Assembly (NCBI RefSeq): GCF_024437655.1
Contig: NZ_JANBVF010000008.1
Span: forward strand, 1 to 64,000
Length of the DNA: 64,000 nucleotides
Reading direction: 5' to 3'
Source: Chitinolyticbacter albus
GTDB lineage: Bacteria; Pseudomonadota; Gammaproteobacteria; Burkholderiales; Chitinibacteraceae
Below are positions 36,692 to 45,481 of this stretch, one piece after another. Every line of letters starts with the position of its first letter. Position 1 is the first letter of the stretch. The notes below the pieces were generated by a model. The model made no database searches. It was not told the DNA's origin and worked only from the letters and a program-made list of their open reading frames with translations. The position numbers and the translations under genes were made by a program.

Positions 36692-37138
36692 CTACATCCT
36701 GTGCGCGACATCCGGCGCCGTCTCGGCCCTTGGTACAAGTGCCAGCGTGATCAGCTGTCCTTGCGCGCCGCGCAATGTCACCGTTTCGCGCGCCGCATCC
36801 AGAGCGAAACTGTTCACGCTTTGCAGCGCCGCGAGCACATCCGCTTCCAGCTTGCCGCGAGCTTCATCGAGGCAAGCCATGCGCGTACCCGCGAGCGGAC
36901 CGATCGCAATCGTCTGCGCCTGATGACGAAATGGGCCCATGAAACGGTTGCAGCCGGAAAAGCCGGTGATGCGCTCACCCTGGATGCTGAGGGCAAGCCG
37001 CTCGTTAGCGGGCTTCGTCACCCTGCCATCGATCACGACGCGCTCGATACGGTACTCGCCGTTGAGCAAGGAACTGGTTTCAGCGCCGCAGGCAAAATGC
37101 GACGCAATCAGCAGAGCGATCAGCAAGGTTTTTTTCAT
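36692..37138 (-). CDS. META-domain (HslJ-like) exported protein
   Basis: 148-residue protein with a signal peptide (MKKTLLIALLIASHFACGA; the Cys could also make it a lipoprotein, though the lipobox SHFAC is poor). The rest is a single META domain (DUF306): LNGEYRI near the start, the conserved GFSGCNRFMGPF block and GPLAGTRMACLD. HslJ relatives are heat-inducible envelope proteins linked to novobiocin resistance; the molecular function is not known. It stands alone between DAHP synthase and tyrA. Confidence 0.85.
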   Translation of the reverse strand: MKKTLLIALLIASHFACGAETSSLLNGEYRIERVVIDGRVTKPANERLALSIQGERITGFSGCNRFMGPFRHQAQTIAIGPLAGTRMACLDEARGKLEADVLAALQSVNSFALDAARETVTLRGAQGQLITLALVPRAETAPDVAHRM

Positions 37139-37227
37139 GGCTACACCTCAGTCAATGGCAAGGTCGGGACCGTGCTCCAGAAACGCAGCAAGTGCGGGGC
37201 GCGGGATCAGCGCCGGGTACTCGGGGG

Positions 37228-38244
37228 TTAGATGCTGCGGCCGATCGCGTTGGCAATCGCGCCCAGCGTGACCATCAGCGTTTTCAGCTCGTCCGGCGTC
37301 AGTGCCTGATCGGCATCGCACCAGGCATCACAAGGATTGGGATGCATTTCGACCAGCAGGCCGTCGGCGCCAGCGGCAATGGCCGCCTGCGCCAGTGCCG
37401 GCACCATCCAGGCCTTGCCGCCGGCATGGCTGGGATCGACGATCACCGGTAGGTGTGTCTCGCGCTTGAGCACCGGGATCGCAGTCACGTCGAGCACGTT
37501 GCGGTAGGCCGTCTCGAAGGTGCGGATGCCACGCTCGCAGAAAATGATGTTGTGATTACCGCCGGCGGCAATGTATTCGGCTGCCATCAGCCATTCGCTG
37601 ATCGTCGCCGACAGACCGCGCTTGAGGATGATGGGCTTGTTGACGCGCCCGACTTCCTTGAGCAGATCGAAGTTCTGCATGTTGCGCGCGCCGATCTGGA
37701 TCACGTCGACGTCGTATTCCATGAAGGTGTCGAGCATGCGGATATCCATCAGCTCGGTCACCACCGGCAGCTTGTGGCGCCGTGCCGCCGACTGGAAATA
37801 CTCCAGCCCGGTCACACCCAGCCCCTGGAAGGCGTAGGGGCTGGTGCGCGGCTTGAACGCGCCGCCACGCATCAAACGGCAACCTGCCGCGGCGACCGCA
37901 TCGGCGGCCAGGTCCATCTGTTCCTGCGTTTCCACCGAGCAGGGGCCGGCGATCACCTGGATCTGCGGGCCGCCAATCGCGATGCCGCGCACCTTGACCA
38001 CCGAACCGGCAGGATGGCTGTCGCGCGAGACGATCTTGTACTGCTTGGTGACGCGATTGACGCGCTCCACGCCGGGAAGGATTTCGAAATGGGCCAGATC
38101 GAGTTTGTTCTCGTCGCCTATGGCGCCAATGATGACAAGCTCGGAGCCGCGCGATACATGCTCCTTGAGGCCAGCGGCGCGGATCTGCGCGACCACATGG
38201 TCGATCTGAGCCTCGGAGGCATGGACTTGCATCACGATGATCAT
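37228..38244 (-). CDS. aroF: 3-deoxy-7-phosphoheptulonate synthase (class I beta, ACT-like N-domain)
   Basis: First step of the shikimate pathway (PEP + erythrose 4-phosphate to DAHP). Residues 1-70 form the ferredoxin-like/ACT-like regulatory domain of Thermotoga-type enzymes (MIIVMQVHASEAQIDHV). The TIM barrel carries VIAGPCSVET, RGGAFKPRTSPYAFQG, QIGARNMQNF and the metal-site motif VDPSHAGGK. 338 residues suits this subclass and differs from the AroG/AroH type. It probably supplies aromatic amino acids together with tyrA downstream. Confidence 0.93.
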   Translation of the reverse strand: MIIVMQVHASEAQIDHVVAQIRAAGLKEHVSRGSELVIIGAIGDENKLDLAHFEILPGVERVNRVTKQYKIVSRDSHPAGSVVKVRGIAIGGPQIQVIAGPCSVETQEQMDLAADAVAAAGCRLMRGGAFKPRTSPYAFQGLGVTGLEYFQSAARRHKLPVVTELMDIRMLDTFMEYDVDVIQIGARNMQNFDLLKEVGRVNKPIILKRGLSATISEWLMAAEYIAAGGNHNIIFCERGIRTFETAYRNVLDVTAIPVLKRETHLPVIVDPSHAGGKAWMVPALAQAAIAAGADGLLVEMHPNPCDAWCDADQALTPDELKTLMVTLGAIANAIGRSI

Positions 38245-38386
38245 AAGAGCGTTCTCGAGCGGTAACGGTATCCCGGAAATCTAGCGTTCCCGGCGCGCGC
38301 CGCCTATTGCGGTCTACGCGTAGGCCACGCATGGCAGCACCGTACGCCAAATGCGCCGTACTCACCACGCTAGTCTTAGATTCAGC

Positions 38387-39541
38387 TCATTCCCGCGCCA
38401 GACCACGCCAGCACAGCAGCCCGCCCAGCACCGCGGCACAAGCGGCCAAGGTGAATACGCCCTGCCCGCCCAACGCCTCCCAGGCCCAGCCCGAGAGCAT
38501 GCCGCCGCTGCTGGCGCCAAGGCCGAACGACACGCCGATGTAGAGTGCCTGCCCCTTGCCCTGATGGGGCCCGGCGAAGTGCTGGTGCACGAAGCTCATC
38601 GCCACCGCATGGCAGACCGCAAAGGTGAATGCATGGCCCAGCTGCGCCAGCAGCAGCACGGCCATGCTGTCCGCCCCCCAGGCGATCGCCAGGAAGCGCA
38701 GTATTGCCACCGCGAAGCATGTCAACAGCAAGCCGCGACGCGACCAGCGCGCGGTAAGCCGCGACATCTGCATGAACATCACGATTTCGGCCAGCACACC
38801 CAGCGTCCACAGCCAGCCGATATGGCTCTTGGCCACGCCATGCGCCGCCACCCAGATCGAATAGAAGCTGTAGTACGGGCCGTGTGCCAGCAACATCAGG
38901 AAGCAGGCGGCGAACACCACGCGTACCTCGCGGCGGCGCAGGATATCGCTAAAGCCCGCAGCCAGCTGCGCCGGGCTGTGCTGCGGAGCGGGCACATGTG
39001 GCAGCAGCCAGGTATAGAGCGCCAGCCCGGCCATCACCATCAGCGCCGACAGCGGCAGCACACCCACGCCGTGCGCCTGTATCCAGTAGCCCGCCGCTAC
39101 CGAGGTGACGATAAAGCCAATCGAGCCCCACACTCGCAGCCGCGCGTAACGGCCTCCGTCGCCACGCAGCCGGTCCATCGTCAGCGCCTCGACCAGCGGC
39201 AAGGCGGCGCTCCAGAAGAAGGTGGCCAACCACAGCGCGGCGAGCATGGTAGAGAAGCGGTCGGCAAACTGCAGCAACACGAAGCCCGTTACGCCGCCGA
39301 TGCCAGCCAGCCGCAGGATGACGGCGCGGCGGCCGGTATGGTCGGCCAGCCAGCCCCAGATGGCCGGCGCATAGATACGGTTGATCTGGGTCAGCGAAGT
39401 CAGGATGCCGATCTGCCACGCCGGGAACGACAAGGCAGCGAGGTACACGCCCCAATAGGGCTGGAACAGGCCGGTGAAGCCGAAGTAGCAAAAGTAAAAG
39501 CCGCCGATCGCAGCGAGACCGGCGGCTCGGGATTTCGTCAT
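38387..39541 (-). CDS. MFS transporter (HcaT/PPP family type)
   Basis: 384-residue inner-membrane protein with 12 predicted helices. The N-terminal GFYFCYFGFTGLFQPYWGVYL and the loop WGWLADHTGRR resemble the phenyl-propionate permease (HcaT) branch of the major facilitator superfamily, now often named MFS_1_like. The substrate is unknown; association with aromatic acids would be only by family name. It follows pgsA by 3 bases, so likely shares its transcript. Confidence 0.82.
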   Translation of the reverse strand: MTKSRAAGLAAIGGFYFCYFGFTGLFQPYWGVYLAALSFPAWQIGILTSLTQINRIYAPAIWGWLADHTGRRAVILRLAGIGGVTGFVLLQFADRFSTMLAALWLATFFWSAALPLVEALTMDRLRGDGGRYARLRVWGSIGFIVTSVAAGYWIQAHGVGVLPLSALMVMAGLALYTWLLPHVPAPQHSPAQLAAGFSDILRRREVRVVFAACFLMLLAHGPYYSFYSIWVAAHGVAKSHIGWLWTLGVLAEIVMFMQMSRLTARWSRRGLLLTCFAVAILRFLAIAWGADSMAVLLLAQLGHAFTFAVCHAVAMSFVHQHFAGPHQGKGQALYIGVSFGLGASSGGMLSGWAWEALGGQGVFTLAACAAVLGGLLCWRGLARE

Positions 39542-39544
39542 GGC

Positions 39545-40114
39545 TTACTGTTCGCGGAACTGCTGCGCGGCAACCTGTAGGTAATAGAACATCGAGACGA
39601 TGGTCAGCACGCTGGCCAGATACAGCGCGATCGTTCCCACCAACGGCGTGGAAACGCCAGGAACCAGCGGTCCCCACCACAATAGCAGCAGGATGGCCAC
39701 CATCTGCGCCGAGGTCTTGAGCTTGCCGATATACGCCACCGCCACGTTCTTGGATTTACCCAGTTGCGCCATCCACTCGCGCAGCGCCGAGATGGTGATT
39801 TCGCGGCCGATGATGATGACGGCAAGCCAGGCCGCCGCGCGATCGAGCTCGATCAGCAGGATCAGCGCCGCCGCCACCATCAGCTTGTCCGCCACCGGAT
39901 CGAGAAAGGCGCCGAAGCTCGACGTCTGGTTCCAGCGCCGGGCGAGGAAGCCGTCGAACCAGTCGGTGAGTGCCGCCACCGCGAAGATCAGCGTGCCGCT
40001 CACGTTCTTGCTGGTCAACGAAATCATGCTATCGGGCAGATAGAACAGGCCGACGAAAACCGGAATCAGCGCGACGCGCAACCAGGTAAGCAGGATGGGC
40101 AGGTTCAGGGGCAT
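39545..40114 (-). CDS. pgsA: CDP-diacylglycerol--glycerol-3-phosphate 3-phosphatidyltransferase
   Basis: Makes phosphatidylglycerol phosphate for membrane phospholipid synthesis. The CDP-alcohol phosphatidyltransferase motif is complete: DWFDGFLARRWNQ followed by FGAFLDPVADK. Several membrane helices; 189 residues from the ATG at 40114 (MPLNLPILLTWLRV), the typical N-terminus. A longer frame to 40276 is not family-like. In many proteobacteria pgsA directly follows uvrC; here they are about 18 kb apart with the polyene cluster between them. Confidence 0.94.
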   Translation of the reverse strand: MPLNLPILLTWLRVALIPVFVGLFYLPDSMISLTSKNVSGTLIFAVAALTDWFDGFLARRWNQTSSFGAFLDPVADKLMVAAALILLIELDRAAAWLAVIIIGREITISALREWMAQLGKSKNVAVAYIGKLKTSAQMVAILLLLWWGPLVPGVSTPLVGTIALYLASVLTIVSMFYYLQVAAQQFREQ

Positions 40115-40234
40115 CGCGCGGGGCGTGGTGAGCAGCAAAAGCCGCATTCTAGCCCGAAATCCGCTGCGCGAAGCGTTCTTGACCGGCATGGATTGGGCAG
40201 CACTTCGGTCGTCTGGCCCCACGGCGGACCCGCA

Positions 40235-40256
40235 TTGACATTGAAACGATCGTTTG
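40235..40256 (+). promoter_or_regulatory. Candidate -35 box with PsrA/FadR-like palindrome
   Basis: TTGACA at 40235-40240 is followed by a 12-base perfect palindrome AAACGATCGTTT (40244-40255). With flanking bases it reads GAAAC-N4-GTTTG, the form described for the fatty-acid-responsive TetR regulator PsrA. It lies in the divergent region between pgsA and the DUF4442 gene. The -10 at the right spacing is poor (GAACGT), so the promoter itself is uncertain. Confidence 0.35.
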
Positions 40257-40293
40257 AGAACGTGCGGCTTGCCCAAGAGAACCCACCTTGCCG

Positions 40294-40770
40294 ATGAAGC
40301 CCAGTACGCTCCGCCACCTGATCAACCTCTGGCCGCCATTTCTCCTCGCCGGCATACACGCCACGCGGTTTTCCAGCGATTGGCGCGAGATCGACGTCGA
40401 GCTACGGCTGCGCTGGTACAACCGCAACTACGTGGGCACCCATTTCGGCGGCAGTCTGTTCGCGATGACCGATCCTTGGTACATGCTGATGTTGATGCAC
40501 GTACTGGGGCCCGATTACTACGTATGGGACCAGCGCGCCAGCATCGATTTCATCGCGCCGGGTCGCGGCCGGGTACACGCCAAGTTCCGGCTCGATCAAA
40601 CCGTGTTGGCAGACATCCGGGCCCACACGGCCGGCGGCGACAAATACCTGCCCGAATTCACCATCGACGTGGTCGACGATGTCGGCGAACTGGTCGCGCG
40701 GGTGCAAAAGACGCTCTACATCCGCCGCAAGCCGCGCGCGCGCCTGGAAATCGGGCAGTCCGACAATTGA
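40294..40770 (+). CDS. DUF4442 hotdog-fold protein (putative thioesterase)
   Basis: 158-residue cytoplasmic protein. The block RWYNRNYVGTHFGGSLFAMTD followed by DPWYMLMLMHVLG is characteristic of DUF4442, a hotdog-fold family related to PaaI/YiiD thioesterases that act on acyl-CoA or acyl-ACP. The catalytic competence is not established. The start could be a TTG at 40288 or the ATG at 40294; ATG is chosen. Possibly under a fatty-acid-responsive operator just upstream. Followed by a GNAT gene on the same strand. Confidence 0.75.
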   Translation: MKPSTLRHLINLWPPFLLAGIHATRFSSDWREIDVELRLRWYNRNYVGTHFGGSLFAMTDPWYMLMLMHVLGPDYYVWDQRASIDFIAPGRGRVHAKFRLDQTVLADIRAHTAGGDKYLPEFTIDVVDDVGELVARVQKTLYIRRKPRARLEIGQSDN

Positions 40771-40855
40771 TCCGGCTTGCCCGGTATGGGCACCGTGGCC
40801 GCAGGCGCTCGCTCTTGACTTAGACTGCGCGGCCCATTCGCTCCCCCACCTTGCC

Positions 40856-41305
40856 ATGCTGATTCGTGAAACCCAGCTTGCCGATCTGCCCGAATTGTTC
40901 CGCGTTCGTGCCGCCACGCGCGAGAACGCCTTGTCCGTGGACTACCTCGCAACGCTGGGCATCACCCCCGAATCGGCCGCGCGCTCCATGGCCAGCGGCG
41001 AATCACGGGGCTGGCTGTGCGAAATCGATGGCCGCATCGTCGGCTTCGCCAGCGGTGATCGCAGCAGTGGGGAAATGCTGGTGCTGGCCGTTCTGCCTGA
41101 GTACGAAGGCCGCGGCATCGGTCGCGCCCTGCTGCAGCGGGTCCGCGATTGGCTGGCGGATTGCGGCTGCCCGCGCGTCTGGCTCGCAGCCAATCCCGAT
41201 CCCGCGGGCCGCGCTCATGGCTTTTACCGCCGCTGCGGCTGGCAGCCGCTCGGCGAGTACAGCAACGGGGATGAAATCCTGATCTATCGGGGTGAGCACA
41301 GCTGA
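40856..41305 (+). CDS. GNAT-family N-acetyltransferase
   Basis: 149-residue acetyltransferase. The acetyl-CoA site is clear in motif A: VLAVLPEYEGRGIGRALLQRV. The C-terminal motif B block GFYRRCGWQPLGEY is also typical. The substrate cannot be read from the sequence. The ATG at 40856 is chosen; an upstream frame to 40679 overlaps the DUF4442 gene in another frame. TTGACT at 40815-40820 could be a -35, but no good -10 follows. Confidence 0.85.
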   Translation: MLIRETQLADLPELFRVRAATRENALSVDYLATLGITPESAARSMASGESRGWLCEIDGRIVGFASGDRSSGEMLVLAVLPEYEGRGIGRALLQRVRDWLADCGCPRVWLAANPDPAGRAHGFYRRCGWQPLGEYSNGDEILIYRGEHS

Positions 41306-41332
41306 GCCAGCTCGCCCCCAGGTTTTTCAGCC

Positions 41333-41773
41333 TTAATCCCGCAGCTTGGCGTAATCGCCCTTGAGCGCCACACCGATCACGAAACTGCCGGCGTGGCATT
41401 CCATCGTGGCGTCGTTGCGACTCTCTTTCTTCTTGTAGTAGCTAACCAGATCGACCACGGCATTGGCGCCGCGCGCCTTGGCGGATTCCTGAAATTGAAT
41501 CAGCGCCGACAAGGCGGCCCATTTGCAACCGAACTCGTCGCTTTTCCCCACCCCATTGGTTTTCTGGTTGGATACGTCGCTCTCCAGCCGCTGCAATACC
41601 TTGGGAGTCTTTTGCCCGGCGAGGAAGAATTTGACCGTTCCGTCGAGCTTGCCTTGCGCTTCGGGCATGGCCAAGACGTCCGCCAATGCAATGTGAACGA
41701 TATCGTCACGCGCCATTGCGGGGCCCGCCAACAAGCCAACGCAAGCAAGCAGTATCAGTACGGAGTGCCTCAT
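41333..41773 (-). CDS. Small periplasmic protein of a conserved unknown family
   Basis: 146-residue protein with a signal peptide (MRHSVLILLACVGLLAGPAMA, cut before RDDIVH). The mature part has TVKFFLAGQKTPKVLQRL, KTNGVGKSDEFGC, GANAVVDLVSYYKKKE and MECHAGSFVIGVALKG, with two Cys that could form a disulfide. I recall homologues of this family in databases under the name excinuclease ATPase subunit, which nothing here supports (no P-loop, no zinc fingers, exported). Function unknown. It lies just past the end of the polyene cluster on the same strand but is a normal separate gene. Confidence 0.75.
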   Translation of the reverse strand: MRHSVLILLACVGLLAGPAMARDDIVHIALADVLAMPEAQGKLDGTVKFFLAGQKTPKVLQRLESDVSNQKTNGVGKSDEFGCKWAALSALIQFQESAKARGANAVVDLVSYYKKKESRNDATMECHAGSFVIGVALKGDYAKLRD

Positions 41774-41868
41774 ATTTTCCCTTGGTCTTTTTTTGGTCGG
41801 TCTGGGTACATCAACTGGAAAACTACAACTTTTCATTGGCAATCAACCTTGTGTTTGCCGGGTCTGCG

Positions 41869-43101
41869 CTATACGGGCCAGCGGCGCAGGATCAACGAGG
41901 TATTGATTCCGCCAAAGGCAAAGTTGTTGCTCATCACGATATCGGTATCGATCTCGCGGCCGGCACCGACGATGTAGTCGAGCGGCGCGCAACGTGTATC
42001 GACGGTATCAAGGTTCAGCGTCGGAGCAAACCAGCCGCTGCGCAGCATCTCGATGCTCATCCACGCTTCCAGCGCGCCACAGGCGCCCAGCGTATGGCCC
42101 ATGTAGCTCTTGAGCGACGAAATCGGCATGCGCTCGCCGAACACCGCGTGGGTAGCGGCCGATTCCGCAATATCGCCGTGTTCGGTGGCCGTACCATGCG
42201 CGTTCACATAGCCGATATCGGCCGCGGCAAGACCCGCGTCGGCCAGCGCCAGCCGCATTGCCGTCGCCATGGTTTCGCTATGGGGCTGGGTGACGTGGCG
42301 GCCGTCGCTATTGGTTCCATAGCCGACGATCTCGGCGTAGATGGTGGCGCCGCGCGCCAGCGCGTGGCCGAGCTCTTCCAGCACCAGCGTGCAGGCGCCC
42401 TCGCCCAGTACCAAGCCGTCACGGCCGGCGTCGAACGGGCGAGGCGTCAGCGCCGGGCTGCCGTTGTGCTGGACGCTGGTGGCAAACAAGGTATCGAACA
42501 CCGCCGCCTCGGTCGGGTCGAGCTCTTCGGCGCCACCGGCCAGCATGGCGATCTGCCGGCCGGACTGGATGGCTTCGAAGGCATAGCCGATACCCTGGCT
42601 GCCCGAGGTACAGGCGCTCGAGGTGGGGATGATGCGGCCCGTCATGCCGAAGAACACGCCCATATTGACCGCGGCGGTATGCGACATCATCTTGATGTAG
42701 GTCGTCGCGGTAATGCCCTCGGTGGTCTTTTCGTTGAGCATGCGGCCAAAATCGCCTATCGATGCCGGCGTGCCCGAAGACGAGCCATAGGCGATGCCCA
42801 TCTGGCCGCTCTTGAGCAGCGGATCGTGCAACAGGCCCGCATCGATCAGCGCCAGCTCGCTGGCGCGGGTGGCCATCACCGCAACGCGCCCCATGCTGCG
42901 CAAGGTCTTGCGGTTGTAATGGGCAGGTAACTCGAACGGCGCCGCGGGCGCGCCGACCTGGGTATGGAGGCCTTCGTACTCGGCCCAGCCGTCCATCACC
43001 TGCACGGCGTTGCGGCCGGCGCGCAGCCGCGCCTCCACCGTCTTCCAATCGTGGCCCAGCGGGCTGATGGCGCCAAAGCCAGTCACTACTACGCGCTTCA
43101 T
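41869..43101 (-). CDS. Beta-ketoacyl-ACP synthase (FabF-like), APE cluster
   Basis: Condensing enzyme of 410 residues with an intact Cys-His-His triad: Cys164 in SSACTSGSQG, His302 in NAHGTATEHGD and His336 in SYMGHTLGACGA. It is catalytically complete, unlike the short KS-like protein that opens the cluster. In studied APE systems one KS pairs with a chain-length factor while a second full KS has a distinct role (possibly priming); which this is cannot be told by eye. It is last in the cluster; its start overlaps the ketoreductase stop by 4 bases. Confidence 0.93.
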   Translation of the reverse strand: MKRVVVTGFGAISPLGHDWKTVEARLRAGRNAVQVMDGWAEYEGLHTQVGAPAAPFELPAHYNRKTLRSMGRVAVMATRASELALIDAGLLHDPLLKSGQMGIAYGSSSGTPASIGDFGRMLNEKTTEGITATTYIKMMSHTAAVNMGVFFGMTGRIIPTSSACTSGSQGIGYAFEAIQSGRQIAMLAGGAEELDPTEAAVFDTLFATSVQHNGSPALTPRPFDAGRDGLVLGEGACTLVLEELGHALARGATIYAEIVGYGTNSDGRHVTQPHSETMATAMRLALADAGLAAADIGYVNAHGTATEHGDIAESAATHAVFGERMPISSLKSYMGHTLGACGALEAWMSIEMLRSGWFAPTLNLDTVDTRCAPLDYIVGAGREIDTDIVMSNNFAFGGINTSLILRRWPV

Positions 43102-43829
43102 CCCACCATGCCCCCGTTCACCGAAATCACCTGCCGCGTGATATAGGCGGCATCCTCGCTCAGCAGAAAGCTCACCGCCGCCGCGACCTCGTCGGGCTTG
43201 CCCATGCGACGCGCCGGAATGATCTTCATTGCCTCATCCAGCACATGCTGCTTGACCATCTCGGTATCGATCAGCCCCGGCGCCACGCAATTGACGGTGA
43301 TCGCACGACTGGCGAGCTCGACCGCCAGTGCCTTGGTCGCACCAATGATGCCGGCCTTGGCCGCGCTGTAGTTCACCTGGCCGCGATTGCCCATGATGCC
43401 GGACACCGAGGCCAGCGTGACGATGCGCCCGGGGCGCTTGCGTCGCACCAGCGGCATCGTCAGCGGGTGCAGCACGTTGTAGAAGCCATCCAGATTGGTA
43501 TGGATCACCGCATCCCAGTCTTCCGGCGGCATCGCCGGAAAAGCGTTGTCGCGCGCGATGCCGGCGTTGCAGACCACGCCGTAGTGGCAACCGTGCGTCT
43601 CGACGTCGGCCAACAGCACTTCGGCTGCGCGCGCACGATCGGCCACATCGAATTGCAGCACCCGCGCGGCACGCCCCAGTTCACGCACCTGCGTCGCGAC
43701 GGATTCGGCTTCGTCGCGGCGGCTGCGGCAATGCAGCACGAGATCGTAACCGTCACGCGCCAGCCGCAACGCGATCGCCCGGCCTATGCCGCGGCTGGAG
43801 CCGGTGACCAGCACCGTCTTGTCATTCAT
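43098..43829 (-). CDS. 3-oxoacyl-ACP reductase (FabG-like), APE cluster
   Basis: Short-chain dehydrogenase of 243 residues that reduces the beta-keto group after each extension. Cofactor motif TGSSRGIGRAIA (residues 9-20), NAG at 88-90, Ser141/143 and the YxxxK pair Tyr154/Lys158. The C-terminal SVNGGMVG is FabG-like. The real ATG is 43829, overlapping the dehydratase stop by 4 bases; longer readings of this frame overlap other genes. Confidence 0.93.
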   Translation of the reverse strand: MNDKTVLVTGSSRGIGRAIALRLARDGYDLVLHCRSRRDEAESVATQVRELGRAARVLQFDVADRARAAEVLLADVETHGCHYGVVCNAGIARDNAFPAMPPEDWDAVIHTNLDGFYNVLHPLTMPLVRRKRPGRIVTLASVSGIMGNRGQVNYSAAKAGIIGATKALAVELASRAITVNCVAPGLIDTEMVKQHVLDEAMKIIPARRMGKPDEVAAAVSFLLSEDAAYITRQVISVNGGMVG

Positions 43830-44287
43830 CTGTCTAGTCCTTGCAAAAACTGGGTCGCATCGTCGGGCTCGAACACCGTCAACGCCGCGCTCGCTATGCA
43901 CTCGCCGGCGATTTCGATGCGGCAGTCGAACTGCCCCAGGCCATTGTCGGCCTGGAACTGCCGGTGCACGTGGATGTGCAGCGTTTCGCCGGGCAAGAAG
44001 CCGCCACGGCTGCACTCATAGCGCCGGCTTCCCAGCAGAAACCCCACCCGGGGCAACTGACCACGCTGTCGCGATTGCCAGCCGGCCCAGGCGGCAACGG
44101 CCTGCGCCATATACTCGATACCGACCCAGCCGCCGACCTCGCCGTCGCTGCAGAACAACCCATCCGCGCGTATTGTCACTTCGGCGACCAGCGTCTCGCC
44201 CTCGGCCCGCAAGACGCGATCGAGCAGGCACATGGCGTCGGCATGCGGCACCAGATCGGTGATCGCCACGGTACTCAGGTCGGTCAT
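43826..44287 (-). CDS. Beta-hydroxyacyl-ACP dehydratase (hotdog), APE cluster
   Basis: 153-residue FabA/FabZ-like hotdog protein that would remove water to form each double bond. The catalytic-type His is in LVPHADAMCLLDRVL (residue 15), followed by an EYMAQAVAAWAGWQ central helix. APE dehydratases characterised elsewhere work as a heterodimer; here the partner may be the dehydratase-like domain fused to the acyl ligase at 54149. Overlaps the KS gene upstream and KR downstream by 4 bases each. Confidence 0.88.
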   Translation of the reverse strand: MTDLSTVAITDLVPHADAMCLLDRVLRAEGETLVAEVTIRADGLFCSDGEVGGWVGIEYMAQAVAAWAGWQSRQRGQLPRVGFLLGSRRYECSRGGFLPGETLHIHVHRQFQADNGLGQFDCRIEIAGECIASAALTVFEPDDATQFLQGLDR

Positions 44288-45480
44288 GCCTGCCCCCGCA
44301 CGCGGGCCAGCACCAGCGCCGCGTTGCTGCCGCCAAAGGCGAACGAGTTGCTCAGCGCATAGTCGAGCGGACGGCCAAGCACGCGCGCAGGCTTCACCAG
44401 ATTGAGCTGCGGCAAGGCCGCGTCGGCCAAGCCGTCCCACCAGTGCGGCGGCAACTGGCCGCGTGGATTGTCATGCAATGTCAGCCAGCAGATGGCGGCC
44501 TCGATCGCGCCAGCGGCGCCCAGCGTGTGTCCGGTCAAGGGTTTGGTCGAACTCGCCGGCGTCGCAGCGCCAAACAGTCCGAATACCGCCCGGCTTTCCA
44601 TCGCGTCGTTATGCGGTGTCGCCGTACCGTGCAGATTGATGTAATCGATCGCCGCAGGCGCGATGCCGGCACGCGTTAACGCGCCCTGCATCGCGGCCAG
44701 TGCGCCCCGGCCGGACGGATCGGGCGCGGAGATATGGTAGGCATCGGACGATTCACCCCAGCCGGCCAGCATCACCGGGCCCGGTTCGCGCGTCATCAGA
44801 AACAGCGCTGCGCCTTCGCCAATATTGATGCCGTCGCGCGCAGCGCTCATCGGGTTGCACCGTGCGGCGCTCACCGATTCCAGCGCGGCGAACCCGGCCA
44901 CGGTGAACTGGCACAGCGTATCGCCGCCACCGACGATCACCGCGTCGCACATCCCGGCGCGCAACAAGCGCGCGGCGCTGGCCAGCGCCTTGGCGCTGGA
45001 CGAGCACGCGGTGGAAATCACGTGGGCCGGCCCGGTCACGCCCAGCACCTGCGCCAATGCCACGGCGGGCGAGCCCATTTCCTGCTGCGCCAGATGAAAA
45101 TCTTCGGGTAGTGCGCCGGTACGGGCATAGGCGAACATGCCGCGCTCCGCTTCGGCGACACCGGACGTGCTCGTTCCCAGGATCACGGCAACGCGGTGCG
45201 CGCCAAAGCGGATGATGGCCGCCTCGACCTCAGCCCGGATCTGCGCGAGCGCCGCCAGCAACAGCGCATTGTTGCGGCTATGCAGCGATACGGGCAGTTG
45301 TTCGTCCGCAGCAAGCGCGCCTGCCACCCGCCCCAGATGCAAGGTTCTGCCCGGCAGCGCCTCCGGCACCGGCGCGACGCCACTCACCTTGGTGGCGAAC
45401 AGCGCCGCCCGGACTTCCGCCTGCCCCGCTCCCAGCGCGCAGACGATGCCGAGCTCATTGAGATAGACCGCTTCGTTCAT
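44284..45480 (-). CDS. Beta-ketoacyl-ACP synthase, APE cluster (second full KS)
   Basis: 398-residue condensing enzyme with triad Cys159 (ISTACSSSAKA), His284 (NLHGTATPHND) and His318 (LTGHTLGAAGAIEA). Probably the elongating KS that pairs with the short chain-length-factor-like protein at 57708; this pairing is inferred from other APE systems. The start is the ATG at 45480, one base after the DUF3261 stop (TGATATG); an in-frame ATG at 45492 would overlap that gene. Confidence 0.92.
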   Translation of the reverse strand: MNEAVYLNELGIVCALGAGQAEVRAALFATKVSGVAPVPEALPGRTLHLGRVAGALAADEQLPVSLHSRNNALLLAALAQIRAEVEAAIIRFGAHRVAVILGTSTSGVAEAERGMFAYARTGALPEDFHLAQQEMGSPAVALAQVLGVTGPAHVISTACSSSAKALASAARLLRAGMCDAVIVGGGDTLCQFTVAGFAALESVSAARCNPMSAARDGINIGEGAALFLMTREPGPVMLAGWGESSDAYHISAPDPSGRGALAAMQGALTRAGIAPAAIDYINLHGTATPHNDAMESRAVFGLFGAATPASSTKPLTGHTLGAAGAIEAAICWLTLHDNPRGQLPPHWWDGLADAALPQLNLVKPARVLGRPLDYALSNSFAFGGSNAALVLARVRGQA

Positions 45481-45481
45481 A

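Noticed and set aside
39541-40294. tRNA genes around pgsA, as seen in some relatives
   Set aside because: The gap after pgsA is only a few bases and the 5' gap has no cloverleaf or CCA-type end that I can see.
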